Source: UBA6663 sp044226485 (GTDB lineage: Bacteria; Chloroflexota; Anaerolineae; Anaerolineales; UBA6663). Taken from it: DNA of 64,000 bases. This document shows, one piece after another, positions 40,818 through 48,798 of the stretch (its first letter is position 1; every line of letters begins with the position of its first letter). Below the pieces are notes generated by a model that saw nothing but the letters and a program-made list of their open reading frames with translations, was not told the DNA's origin and did not search any database. Made by a program: the position numbers and the translations under genes. Location: the NCBI GenBank assembly GCA_044226485.1, contig JBGAGY010000005.1, positions 1-64,000 of the forward strand. Reading direction: 5' to 3'.

Positions 40818-41867
40818 ATGAACCGCCTTCGCAAGTCGCTCCGCATGAACACGGTGCTCGGCCTCGTGGCGATGTTGATCGTCACAGCCTGCACGTCGCC
40901 GTACAATCAGGTTGGCTTTCAAGGACGCCTGTTGACGTCCGCAGGTGTGCCCGTCAATGGCAACGTCAACATGCAGGTCGTGTATTGGACCTGTTCGGCC
41001 GGCACCGGTCTGGGCTGCAGCCGGGTGTACACCGATACGGCCACCATCGCGGTGTCCGATGGCCTCTTCAACTTCCCGATCGGTGAAGCCTCGTTGGCGA
41101 CCGTTGGCGGACCCGATCCCGCCATTTACGCGCAGCCGCTGTGGGCCGAGATCACGGTCGATGGCGAAACCCTGGCGCCGCGGCAGCCCTTGACCGGTTC
41201 GCCATACGCCATGTCGCTGATTGGTGGCGCCGTCATCGGCAGCAGCCACACTGTCGCGAATCAGACCGCTGACTACGGCGCTCTGACTCTCACGAACGGC
41301 GGCGACGGCACTCTGCTCGTGCTGGCCAATGGCAACGCCAGCGGCGACCTCATCCGCGGTTGCCAGGGCACCAACGGGCAACGCACCTGCTCCAACCTGC
41401 GTTTTCGCGTGACAGGCGCTGGCAATGTCACGGCAGATGGCGCGTTCACCGGCGGTGGCGCCGACTTCGCCGAACAGATCCAGGTTGACGGCGTGGCCGC
41501 ACGGCTGCAGCCCGGCGACGTACTGGTTATCAGCGACTCGAAGGATCGCGCGGTCGAGCTGGCGACGAAGCCCTACTCGACGGCCGTGCTCGGCGTCTAC
41601 TCGACGCAGCCCGGTTTTGTGGGCGGGACGACGGCGCAGTTCAATGACCCAACCGGCACCGTCCCGGTCGCTTTCGTCGGGATCGTCCCGGTGAAGGTGA
41701 CGGCCGCGAACGGTCCGATCCATCGCGGCGACCTGCTCACGACCTCCTCGGTGCGCGGTCACGCCATGCTGGCGACGGACTATGTTCCCGGCGCGATCCT
41801 GGGCAAGGCCATGGGTGAGTTGACCAGCGGCACGGGCGTGATCGACGTGGCCCTGATCATCCGCTAA
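40818..41867 (+). CDS. exported lipoprotein with peptidase S74-like/fibre-type C-terminal region
   Basis: A 349-residue protein with a lipobox signal (MLIVTACTSPYN; modified cysteine near residue 25). An N-terminal beta-rich domain has FQGRLLTSAGVPVNGNVNM and PLTGSPYAM. The C-terminal part has GGGADFAEQIQVDG, LQPGDVLVISD and VKVTAANGPIHRGDLLTTSS, repeats seen in surface fibre-like proteins. The role is probably as a surface or shaft protein; no catalytic motif is clear. A promoter (40672-40700) and a structured 110-nt leader precede it, and it is followed 9 bases later by a small exported protein and a strong terminator, forming a closed two-gene operon. Confidence 0.75.
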   Translation: MNRLRKSLRMNTVLGLVAMLIVTACTSPYNQVGFQGRLLTSAGVPVNGNVNMQVVYWTCSAGTGLGCSRVYTDTATIAVSDGLFNFPIGEASLATVGGPDPAIYAQPLWAEITVDGETLAPRQPLTGSPYAMSLIGGAVIGSSHTVANQTADYGALTLTNGGDGTLLVLANGNASGDLIRGCQGTNGQRTCSNLRFRVTGAGNVTADGAFTGGGADFAEQIQVDGVAARLQPGDVLVISDSKDRAVELATKPYSTAVLGVYSTQPGFVGGTTAQFNDPTGTVPVAFVGIVPVKVTAANGPIHRGDLLTTSSVRGHAMLATDYVPGAILGKAMGELTSGTGVIDVALIIR

Positions 41868-41876
41868 GGAGGAGCT

Positions 41877-42167
41877 ATGCTCCGCAAACGCTTGATCTCG
41901 TTCGGCCTGGCGAGCGTCGCCATCATCGCCCTGGGCGCGACAGCCCTTGCGGCGTTGAACTCGACGACCTATCGCATGGCGAACAACACGTTCGAGGGCG
42001 GGGATTCGGGCTCCGGGGTGTCGAGCACGTCGACGAGTTATGCCCTTGAAGGCATCACGTTCGGGTCGACCTCGTCCACGCTTTCAAGCTCGAAGTATCG
42101 ACTGTGCACGGGTTTCGCCTGCTCGGATCCGATCTTCGGCCTGGCTTTGACGTCGCTGCAGAAGTAA
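41877..42167 (+). CDS. small exported serine/threonine-rich protein
   Basis: A 96-residue protein with a signal peptide (about 1-26, cut near LAALN) and a mature part rich in serine and threonine. It contains YRMANNTFEGGDSGSG, STSYALEGITFG and a terminal pair of cysteines (LCTGFACSD) that could form a disulfide. GGAGGAGCT gives a very good ribosome site. It is second in the operon with the lipoprotein and probably partners it on the cell surface. I do not recognise the family. Confidence 0.72.
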   Translation: MLRKRLISFGLASVAIIALGATALAALNSTTYRMANNTFEGGDSGSGVSSTSTSYALEGITFGSTSSTLSSSKYRLCTGFACSDPIFGLALTSLQK

Positions 42168-42194
42168 GCCCTGGTATGGCGTTCAGGCGCTCAG

Positions 42195-42228
42195 CGGGGA
42201 GGCTCATCCGGGCCTCCCCGTTTTATTT
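42195..42228 (+). terminator. Rho-independent terminator of the lipoprotein operon
   Basis: A 9-bp GC-rich stem (CGGGGAGGC with GCCTCCCCG) and 8-base loop, followed directly by TTTTATTT. It is the most classical terminator in the window. Confidence 0.92.
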
Positions 42229-43260
42229 CACGGACACGGGCTGTCGACGGCGTAGCCAGGTGAGCAGCAGGAAGACGATCGCCACAAGCGTCGCGAAGAT
42301 GCCCACCTTGACCCAGCGCGACTCGATCCACAGCGCCGCCAATCCGTACATGATGCAGACGAGGTAGTATCCGAGCACGATCGGGCGCTGCGGCAGACCG
42401 AGATCCGACAGCCTGAAGTGGATGTGGCCGCGGTCTCCGCGCAACGGCGACTTCCCGTTCCGCCAGCGGTCGACGATCTGGAAGGCCACGTCAGCGATCG
42501 GGATGGCCAGGATCAGCAGCGCCGTCATCACACGGGCGGGTGCGATGATCGACATGGCCGAGAGCGCGAAACCGAGGGACATGGCGCCGGCTGAGCCAAG
42601 GAAGATGCGGGCCGGATGGAAGTTGAAGAGCAGGAAGCCCACGCAGGCGCCTGCCAGCGCCAGCGAGTAGAGCGCCACTTCCTGCTGACCGAGTTTGTAG
42701 GAGTGAGCGGCGAAGCAGGCCGCCGTGATCGCGGCGACGCCGACGGCGAGCCCATCGAGCCCGTCGAGCCAGTTGACGGTGTTCATCATCCCCATCACCC
42801 AGAACACCGTCAGCGGGAGGCTCACGATCCATAGAAAGCGCGTCGGCTCGAGCCCGAAGCCGAAGGCCGCCGGCAGGGTCACCTCGCCGATCACGAGGTT
42901 CGCCGCGATGGCGATGATGGCCGTGATCGCCTGCAACAGGAACTGCGGGCCGGCCTCCAGCTCGATCCAATCATCGACCAGGCCCCACACCGTGGCAAAG
43001 GCAGTGCCGACCAGCGCGCCGACGAGCGGCAGGTGCAGATTGGCATCTTCGGGGAGTGGCGCAAAGAGATAGAGGCCGAGCCCAGTGCCGCAAAACCCCA
43101 AGAGCAGTGACAGGCCGCCCAGTCGAGACACGGGGCGCGCATGCTTTCGTCGCCCCCCAGGCACCTGCATGATGCCGAGACGCTTGCCTGCCCACATCCC
43201 CGCGAGCGTACCGAGCGCGCTCAGCGCGAGAGCCACGGCAAAGGTGAGGTAGGGGAGCAT
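42223..43260 (-). CDS. WecA/TagO-type polyprenyl-phosphate sugar-1-phosphate transferase
   Basis: A 345-residue membrane enzyme of the MraY/WecA family, which moves GlcNAc-1-phosphate or a similar sugar from UDP to undecaprenyl phosphate. Motifs: GLVDDW, NTVNWLDGLDGLA (metal-binding aspartates) and the WecA-type GDRGHIHFRL. About ten hydrophobic helices are present. It would start an envelope glycan pathway, fitting the two GT-C-type proteins in this window. The exact sugar is not known. It lies downstream of upp on the same strand, with a hairpin (43275-43310) between. Confidence 0.88.
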   Translation of the reverse strand: MLPYLTFAVALALSALGTLAGMWAGKRLGIMQVPGGRRKHARPVSRLGGLSLLLGFCGTGLGLYLFAPLPEDANLHLPLVGALVGTAFATVWGLVDDWIELEAGPQFLLQAITAIIAIAANLVIGEVTLPAAFGFGLEPTRFLWIVSLPLTVFWVMGMMNTVNWLDGLDGLAVGVAAITAACFAAHSYKLGQQEVALYSLALAGACVGFLLFNFHPARIFLGSAGAMSLGFALSAMSIIAPARVMTALLILAIPIADVAFQIVDRWRNGKSPLRGDRGHIHFRLSDLGLPQRPIVLGYYLVCIMYGLAALWIESRWVKVGIFATLVAIVFLLLTWLRRRQPVSVK

Positions 43261-43274
43261 GGGTTGAGGAGCGG

Positions 43275-43310
43275 GGAGCGAAGGGCGAAGCGCTCTTGGC
43301 CCTTCGCTCC
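43275..43310 (-). terminator. hairpin between upp and the wecA-like gene (family 3)
   Basis: A perfect 12-bp stem, GGAGCGAAGGGC with its complement, and a 12-base loop lie just after the upp stop. There is no T-run on the minus strand. It may end or protect the upp message. Confidence 0.55.
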
Positions 43311-43315
43311 TGACA

Positions 43316-43945
43316 TTACGCTGTGCCGAACTGGCGGTCGCCGGCGTCGCCGAGACCGGGCACGATGTAGCCGATCTCGTTGAGGTGGCTATCGATCGCG
43401 CCGATGTGGATCGGCACGTCTGGGTGATCCGCCTGCAGCCGCGCGATGCCTTCGGGGGCCGCGATCAGGCCCAGGTACTTGACGCGCGTGACGCCCCATG
43501 ACTTGAGCAGCGTGACCGCCGCCGACGCTGACCCGCCGGTCGCCAGCATCGGGTCGAGCATCAGACAGACCTGCACGTGCGGTTCGATCGGCTTGACGGC
43601 GTAATACTGCATCGGCTCGAGCGTGCGTTCATTGCGCTTGAGGCCGATGTGCCAGACCTCGGCCTGGGGCACCATCTCCCACACGCCTTCGACCATGCCC
43701 AGGCCGGCGCGCAGAATCGGGACGAGGCCGATGTCGTACGTCAGCTCGGCGCCGGTGGTCTGACCCATCGGTGTGGTGACGTCGACGGGCTTCAAATCCA
43801 GATCGGCTGTGGCTTCATAGGCCAGCAAGATCGCGATCTCGCGCACCAGCTCGCGGAACTTTTTGGGCTTCGTGTCGACGCTGCGCAACAGCGCCAGCTT
43901 ATGTGCCACCAGCGGGTGCCGGGAAGGGAAAACATTGTCGCTCAT
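43316..43945 (-). CDS. upp: uracil phosphoribosyltransferase
   Basis: A 209-residue salvage enzyme converting uracil and PRPP to UMP. HPLVAHKLALLRS, GLVPILRAGLGMVEG, the PRPP loop MLDPMLATGGSA and the uracil site GYIVPGLGDAGDRQFGT are all present. The start at 43945 is chosen because GGAG lies 6 bases upstream, and because a TACAAT box overlaps the alternative ATG at 43972, which would then lie upstream of the transcription start. Ends at a 12-bp hairpin. Confidence 0.95.
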   Translation of the reverse strand: MSDNVFPSRHPLVAHKLALLRSVDTKPKKFRELVREIAILLAYEATADLDLKPVDVTTPMGQTTGAELTYDIGLVPILRAGLGMVEGVWEMVPQAEVWHIGLKRNERTLEPMQYYAVKPIEPHVQVCLMLDPMLATGGSASAAVTLLKSWGVTRVKYLGLIAAPEGIARLQADHPDVPIHIGAIDSHLNEIGYIVPGLGDAGDRQFGTA

Positions 43946-43982
43946 GAGGTGCTCCGAGGTGAGATGGCCCATTGTACAAGAA

Positions 43983-44080
43983 GGCGTCGGGCATCGGGCG
44001 TCAGGCGTCGGATTTGATCGACCGACAAAGCTGCAACCGAGCCCGCGCCGGTCGCCGCTCCGCGCCTGACGCCCGACGCG
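43983..44080. repeat. heptamer-type inverted repeat (family 1) between upp and ruvB
   Basis: Arms built from CGTCGGGC and GTCAGGC units; 43996-44007 pairs perfectly with 44063-44074 (12 bp) around a 55-base loop. The right arm contains the -35 hexamer of the ruvB promoter. Confidence 0.8.
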
Positions 44081-44094
44081 CGCATGCGTATAAT
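44066..44094 (+). promoter_or_regulatory. promoter of ruvB-DUF2905-queA
   Basis: CTGACG (44066-44071) and a perfect TATAAT (44089-44094) are 17 bases apart. TATAAT ends 7 bases before ATG 44102, so the ruvB mRNA should be leaderless. Confidence 0.75.
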
Positions 44095-44101
44095 CGAGCC
44101 A

Positions 44102-45127
44102 ATGACTGAAACAAATGAGCGCCTGATGGGGCCCGAGCAGAAGCCTGACGATCTCGATCACGCGCTGCGTCCCAAGAAACTCGGCGACATCGTCGGCCAG
44201 GACAAGGTGCGCGAGAACCTCGGGATCCTGATCGACGCCGCCCGCCGCCGCAAAGAGCCGCTCGATCACGTGTTGTTCTACGGCCCGCCGGGTCTTGGCA
44301 AGACGACGCTGTCGCACGTCATTGCCAACGAGATGGGCGTCAACGTCAAGGTCACGGCCGGCCCGGCCATCGAACGCCCGGGCGACCTTGCCTCGATCCT
44401 GACCAACCTGCGCGCCGGCGACATCCTCTTCATCGACGAGATCCACCGGCTCGGTCGCGCGATCGAAGAAGTGCTCTATCCGGCGATGGAGGACTTCGCC
44501 CTCGACATCGTCATCGGCAAGGGGCCGAGCGCTCGCAGCATCCGTCTGGCGCTGCCGCGCTTCACGGTCATCGGCGCCACCACGCGCCTGGCCCTGATGA
44601 CGGCGCCGTTGCGGGCCCGTTTCGGCGCGACGTTCCGGTTGGACTTCTACGACCTGCCCGCGATGGAGTCGATCGTCGCCCGCGCCGCCCGGCTGCTCGA
44701 CGCGCCGACCGAGCCCGCCGGCGTTTCCGAAGTGGCCCGGCGCGCCCGCGGCACGCCGCGCGTCGCGTTGCGGCTGCTCAAGCGTGTGCGCGACTACGCT
44801 CAGGTGCGCGCCGGCGGCATCATCACTCAGGCGGTCGCTGCCGAGGCGCTCAATCTGCTCGAGGTCGATCCGCTCGGCCTTGACGAGATCGACAGGCGCG
44901 TGATGCGCGCGATCATCGAGAAGTACAACGGCGGGCCTGTCGGCCTCGAGACCATCGCGGCCGCGATCAGCGAAGAGGCCGACACGATCATGGACGTCGT
45001 CGAGCCTTATCTGCTGCAGAAGGGCTTCTTGGACCGGACGCCGCGCGGGCGGACCGTCACGCGCGCGGCTTACGCTCACCTGGGCATCGAGCCGCCGGCT
45101 GCCGGTGAGCAGCCGAGGCTGGTCTAG
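44102..45127 (+). CDS. ruvB: Holliday junction branch migration helicase RuvB
   Basis: A 341-residue AAA+ motor that drives Holliday junction branch migration with RuvA. Walker A is GPPGLGKTTLSH, Walker B is LFIDEIHRL, sensor 1 is GATTR, and the winged-helix end has RTPRGRTVTRAAYAHLG. A promoter (44066-44094) with TATAAT ends 7 bases before ATG 44102, so this start is preferred over an upstream ATG at 44084 that overlaps the promoter. It heads ruvB-DUF2905-queA. Confidence 0.96.
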   Translation: MTETNERLMGPEQKPDDLDHALRPKKLGDIVGQDKVRENLGILIDAARRRKEPLDHVLFYGPPGLGKTTLSHVIANEMGVNVKVTAGPAIERPGDLASILTNLRAGDILFIDEIHRLGRAIEEVLYPAMEDFALDIVIGKGPSARSIRLALPRFTVIGATTRLALMTAPLRARFGATFRLDFYDLPAMESIVARAARLLDAPTEPAGVSEVARRARGTPRVALRLLKRVRDYAQVRAGGIITQAVAAEALNLLEVDPLGLDEIDRRVMRAIIEKYNGGPVGLETIAAAISEEADTIMDVVEPYLLQKGFLDRTPRGRTVTRAAYAHLGIEPPAAGEQPRLV

Positions 45128-45134
45128 GACGACG

Positions 45135-45368
45135 ATGGTAGCCAGTCAGATCGGCCGGTGGCTCGTCATCCTGGGCGCTGTCATCCTTGTGGCGGGCGTG
45201 GTCGTTTGGGGTCTGGCCAGACTCAACCTGCCGCTCGGCCGGCTGCCCGGCGACCTCAATTTCGGCGGCGAAAACTTCAGGGTGTCTATCCCGTTGGCGA
45301 CGTCGATCGTCTTGAGCATCGTGCTGACCGTGGTGCTCAACGTCGTCATTTGGCTCTGGCGACGGTGA
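45135..45368 (+). CDS. DUF2905 small membrane protein
   Basis: A 77-residue protein with two hydrophobic segments separated by the family's LGRLPGDLNFGGENFRVSIPLATSIV loop, and ending in basic residues. DUF2905 proteins are often found between ruvB and queA, as here; the function is unknown. AGGAC lies a few bases before the ATG at 45135. Gaps to ruvB (7 bases) and queA (29 bases) indicate one operon. Confidence 0.85.
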   Translation: MVASQIGRWLVILGAVILVAGVVVWGLARLNLPLGRLPGDLNFGGENFRVSIPLATSIVLSIVLTVVLNVVIWLWRR

Positions 45369-45397
45369 GCACGGGCCGCGGTCTTCCTCTCCTCGCC

Positions 45398-46417
45398 ATG
45401 CGACTCTCCGACTTCGACTACGACTTGCCCGAGTCCTTCATCGCGCAGACGCCGCTCGAGCCGCGCGACTCGTCGAGGCTTCTGGAGCTGCCACGCTCGG
45501 GCGCACCGCTCCGGCACCATACTTTTCGAGATCTGCCCGAGTTGCTACGCGCCGGCGACCTGCTCGTCTTCAACAACACGCGGGTGATCCCCGCACGGCT
45601 GGCCGTCCACAAGACCACCGGCGGTCGTGGCGAGATCCTGTTGCTGCGTCAGGTCGACTTGCTGCGTTGGGAGGCGTTTGTGGGCGGGAAGGGGGCGCGC
45701 CTCGGAACGCGCTACACGCTCGACCATGCGCCGTCGATCTCGGCCGAGGTCGTCGAGGTCCTCGATGGGCCGCGCCGCGTGGTGGCGTTCTCGTCAGACG
45801 TGCGCGCGGTGCTCGCCGGGGCGGGCGAGATGCCGTTGCCGCCGTATATCCATGAACGACTGGCGGACCCCGAGCGCTATCAGACGATCTACGCTCGCGA
45901 ACCCGGGTCGGCCGCTGCGCCGACGGCCGGCCTGCACTTCACGCCTGAGCTCCTGGCGCGCCTCGATGGCAGCGGTGTGGCGCGCGCGGAAGTGACGCTG
46001 CATGTCGGCTCGGATACCTTTCAGCCCGTGCAGGTCGACGACCTGAGTCGACACCACATGCACGGCGAATGGTGTACAGTGCCCGTCGAGACCGTCGCCG
46101 CTGTGGCCAGCGCAAAGGCTCGCGGCGGGCGCGTGATCGCCGTCGGCACCACCACCACGCGCACGCTCGAGGCGGCTGCTGCCGCGCGGGGCGGGGCGCT
46201 CGGCGCCTTCGAGGGCGTGGTCGATCTGTTTATTTCACCGGGTTATGAGTGGCGCGTCATCGATGGGCTGATCACGAATTTCCATCTGCCGAAATCGACG
46301 CTGCTCATGCTGGTCTCGGCGCTCGCCGGTCGGGAGCGCATCCTGGCCGCTTATGAGACGGCCAAGGTCGAAGGCTATCGTTTCTTTTCGTTCGGTGACG
46401 CGATGCTGATCGCGTAG
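45398..46417 (+). CDS. queA: S-adenosylmethionine:tRNA ribosyltransferase-isomerase
   Basis: A 339-residue enzyme that transfers the ribosyl part of SAM to preQ1-tRNA to form epoxyqueuosine. It begins MRLSDFDYDLPESFIAQ and has FNNTRVIPARL, GGRGEILLL, GSAAAPTAGLHFT and the C-terminal TNFHLPKSTLLMLVSA. It is third after ruvB and DUF2905 and ends at a strong terminator. With yhhQ at 61.8 kb, it indicates queuosine modification with salvage of a precursor. Confidence 0.96.
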   Translation: MRLSDFDYDLPESFIAQTPLEPRDSSRLLELPRSGAPLRHHTFRDLPELLRAGDLLVFNNTRVIPARLAVHKTTGGRGEILLLRQVDLLRWEAFVGGKGARLGTRYTLDHAPSISAEVVEVLDGPRRVVAFSSDVRAVLAGAGEMPLPPYIHERLADPERYQTIYAREPGSAAAPTAGLHFTPELLARLDGSGVARAEVTLHVGSDTFQPVQVDDLSRHHMHGEWCTVPVETVAAVASAKARGGRVIAVGTTTTRTLEAAAAARGGALGAFEGVVDLFISPGYEWRVIDGLITNFHLPKSTLLMLVSALAGRERILAAYETAKVEGYRFFSFGDAMLIA

Positions 46418-46442
46418 TGACGATGCCCTGAGGAAAGCAGAC

Positions 46443-46479
46443 ACGACGAGGGCCGGTGCAACACCGGCCCTCATGTCGT
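46443..46479. terminator. bidirectional terminator, queA/mgtE
   Basis: A perfect 11-bp stem (GAGGGCCGGTG with its complement, 46448-46472) and a CAA loop, extended by ACGAC/GTCGT. It lies between convergent genes. There is no long T-run. Confidence 0.75.
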
Positions 46480-46502
46480 CTCGATGGCGCGAGCCCAGCG
46501 GA

Positions 46503-47864
46503 TCACACGGGCTTCAGCAGTGGCAGGAAGGCCGTCGCCAGGCCAAGGAACAACCCGAACCCGACGCAGTCGGTGACGGTCGTGACCAGCACGGCCGAGG
46601 CCAGAGCCGGATCGAGCTTGAGCGACTTGAGCGTGAGCGGCACCAGGGTGCCGGCCATGCCGGCCGCGATCATGTTGCCGATCATGGCCAGGCCGATGAC
46701 AACGCCAAGGAACGGAATGCCTTTCCAGAGCCAGGCGCCGATGCCGACGGCGATGCCCACCGCGACGCCGTGCATCATGCCGATGCCGATCTCGCGCAGC
46801 AGGGCCGGGCCGACGTCGCCGATCTCGATCTCTCCGAGGGCCAGGCCGCGCACCATGATGGCGAGCGTCTGGGTGCCGGCATTGCCGCCCTGGCCCGCCA
46901 CGATCGACTGGAAGACAGCCAGCACGGCCAGCTGCGCGATCGTCGCCTCGAACTGGCTGACCACCCAGGCCGCCAGGAAGGCCGTGAACAGGTTAATGTA
47001 GAGCCACGGCAGCCGTCGCTGCACCGAGGTGCGCACCGGCGTCCAGGGCCCGAGGTCGCCCTCCGACGAGATGTTCGACAGACGGTGGATGTCCTCGGTC
47101 GCTTCCTCTTCGATGACGTGAGCGATGTCGCTCGATCGCACCACACCGGCCAGTTTGCCGTCCGCGTCGACGACCGGCAGGGCCAGCAGGCTGTATTTGG
47201 TCATCAGGTTGGCGACCTCTTCCTGGTCGGTGCCGGCCTGGACGGTGCGGATGTCGCGCTCCATGACATCGCCGACGATCGCGTTCGGCAGCGACGTGAT
47301 CAGGGCTCGCAGGCCGAGCACGCCGACCAGACGATCCTGGGCGTCGACGACGTACAGGTAGTAAGGCATCTCTGCGTCGGGATCGCGGGCGCGCAGAAAC
47401 GCGATGGCCTGCTGAGAGGTCATGCCTTCGCGCAGGGCGAAGAACTCGGGCGTCATCAGGCCGCCGGCGGTGTCGTCCTCGTAGGCGAGCAGGGGGCGGA
47501 CTTCGTCGGCCTCTTCCATCGCAGCCAGAGCCGAGGCCGCACGCTCGGGCGGCAGGTCACCGAGGATGTCGGCCGCGGCGTCGGGCTCCATCTCATCGAG
47601 GACGTCGGCCAGTTGGGCGGCGGAGAGATGGCTGGCCGCCTCGACGGCGTCCTGGTCCTCAAGTTCCTCGAGGATTTCGGCCGTCGATTCCGCGTCCATA
47701 CGCGGCAGTAGTTCGTGCTGGTCCTCGGTCTCGAGGTCGGCGAAGGTCTCGGCGCGGTCGGCCGGGTGCAGGCTGTTCAGATACGAGATCGCGTCCTCGA
47801 TCTGGCCGGTTTCGAGGGCCAGCCGAACGCGCTCGACAGCGTCATCGATGATCAATTGGTTCAT
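46503..47864 (-). CDS. mgtE: magnesium transporter MgtE
   Basis: A 453-residue Mg2+ channel. The cytosolic N domain is a helical superhelix (about 1-125: HPADRAETFADL, LPPERAASALAAM), followed by two CBS domains (about 130-250) and a five-helix membrane part with VAGQGGNAGTQTLAIMVRGLALGEI, the pore region. The ATG at 47864 has GGAGGTGG 5-6 bases upstream. A near-consensus promoter at 48059-48088 gives an unusually long leader of about 188 nt, which could carry a metal-sensing switch. It is convergent with queA across a bidirectional terminator. Confidence 0.95.
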   Translation of the reverse strand: MNQLIIDDAVERVRLALETGQIEDAISYLNSLHPADRAETFADLETEDQHELLPRMDAESTAEILEELEDQDAVEAASHLSAAQLADVLDEMEPDAAADILGDLPPERAASALAAMEEADEVRPLLAYEDDTAGGLMTPEFFALREGMTSQQAIAFLRARDPDAEMPYYLYVVDAQDRLVGVLGLRALITSLPNAIVGDVMERDIRTVQAGTDQEEVANLMTKYSLLALPVVDADGKLAGVVRSSDIAHVIEEEATEDIHRLSNISSEGDLGPWTPVRTSVQRRLPWLYINLFTAFLAAWVVSQFEATIAQLAVLAVFQSIVAGQGGNAGTQTLAIMVRGLALGEIEIGDVGPALLREIGIGMMHGVAVGIAVGIGAWLWKGIPFLGVVIGLAMIGNMIAAGMAGTLVPLTLKSLKLDPALASAVLVTTVTDCVGFGLFLGLATAFLPLLKPV

Positions 47865-48052
47865 GCGCCACCTCCGCGACCGACGATGCACGTCAATGCC
47901 CACCGCCTGAAGGGCGGTCGGCGGCGTCACGTTGTCGGGCGCGTCAAAGGCGCGGCAGCGAGGCGGGCTCCGAAGGGCCGATCAGGGGAGGGGGAGAAGA
48001 GCTACTTTGTGCGAACTAGGTCCAGCGTCCATTTCTGTCCTGATCCTGAAAC
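47865..48052 (-). promoter_or_regulatory. long untranslated leader of mgtE, candidate metal-sensing element
   Basis: From the promoter at 48059-48088, about 188 nt precede the mgtE ATG. A stem near the ribosome site (47902-47907 with 47913-47918, ACCGCC/GGCGGT) and a GCTGCCGC segment are visible. M-box Mg2+ riboswitches occupy this position in other bacteria, but I cannot match the consensus by eye. The 424 bases between mgtE and lspA hold this leader, its promoter and the repeat at 48143-48201, and no gene. Confidence 0.4.
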
Positions 48053-48058
48053 TAGCGA

Positions 48059-48088
48059 ATTCTACTCCGCGCTTTGTGGGAGTGTCAA
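48059..48088 (-). promoter_or_regulatory. sigma70-type promoter of mgtE
   Basis: A perfect TTGACA (48083-48088 complement) and TAGAAT (48059-48064 complement) are 18 bases apart. Confidence 0.8.
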
Positions 48089-48142
48089 CCGAAATCGAAG
48101 GTTTTCATGTCGAATGTCTGAGCGTCGTCAGGGTCAGAGAGT

Positions 48143-48201
48143 GTGCCCCGATGTCCCCCGATGTGCGGCGCCCGGCGCCGCATCGGGGGACATCGGGGCA
48201 C
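48143..48201. repeat. long inverted repeat (family 2) between mgtE and lspA
   Basis: A 28-bp stem with one bulged base and almost no loop, made of GTGCCCCGATG, TCCCCCGATG and GCGGCGCC blocks and their complements. The GATGTGCGGCGCC block is shared with 31369-31450. Confidence 0.9.
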
Positions 48202-48288
48202 TCCCGGTCTCTTGCGACTCAAATACGCTAGAATGGGCTGCTGCGTCCGACCAGCCCGGCCGGGGATGTTGGACCCGATGTGGAGATC

Positions 48289-48798
48289 ATGAAACCGACG
48301 TTCCGAAACCTTCTGATATATCTGACAGCCGCGCTCGTCATCGTCATCGACCAGCTGACCAAGGCCTGGGTTCGCGCGAACCTGGCCGTCGGCGCGTCTT
48401 ACGAGATCGTCCCTGGCCAGTCGGCCTGGGTGCAGCTCCTGCACATCCAGAACACCGGGGCCGCCTTTGGCATGTTCCAGGCCGGCGGCCTGATCTTCAC
48501 GATCGTGGCCATCGCGGTCTCGATCGCGATCGTGTATTACTCGTTCCGCATGCAGGGGGACGCCTGGGCCTTGCGCCTGATCCTGGGCCTGCAGCTCGGC
48601 GGCGCGCTGGGCAACCTCGTCGATCGTCTCACGATCGGCACCGTCACCGACTTCATCAGTTTCTTTGCGATCTGGAACGCCCCGATCTTCAACGTCGCCG
48701 ACGCGAGCATCACGATCGGCGTGGCGTTGATGATCCTGGCGATGCTGATCAACCCGGCCGAACGCGATGAACCACGAGTTCCTGGCACCGAGCCCTGA
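48289..48798 (+). CDS. lspA: lipoprotein signal peptidase
   Basis: A 169-residue inner membrane aspartyl protease that cuts lipoprotein signals. It has four hydrophobic segments, VIVIDQLTKAWV, NTGAAFGMF and the catalytic aspartates in GNLVDRL and FNVADASITIG. The ATG at 48289 is preferred; GGAG lies close upstream, and an in-frame GTG is present at 48280. It overlaps the next gene rluD by 32 bases, a common pairing. It would process lipoproteins such as that at 40818. Confidence 0.93.
   Translation: MKPTFRNLLIYLTAALVIVIDQLTKAWVRANLAVGASYEIVPGQSAWVQLLHIQNTGAAFGMFQAGGLIFTIVAIAVSIAIVYYSFRMQGDAWALRLILGLQLGGALGNLVDRLTIGTVTDFISFFAIWNAPIFNVADASITIGVALMILAMLINPAERDEPRVPGTEP

Noticed and set aside
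40818..41867. Phage tail fibre or prophage remnant
   Set aside because: The protein has a lipoprotein signal, its partner is also exported, and no phage structural, lysis or integration gene is near.
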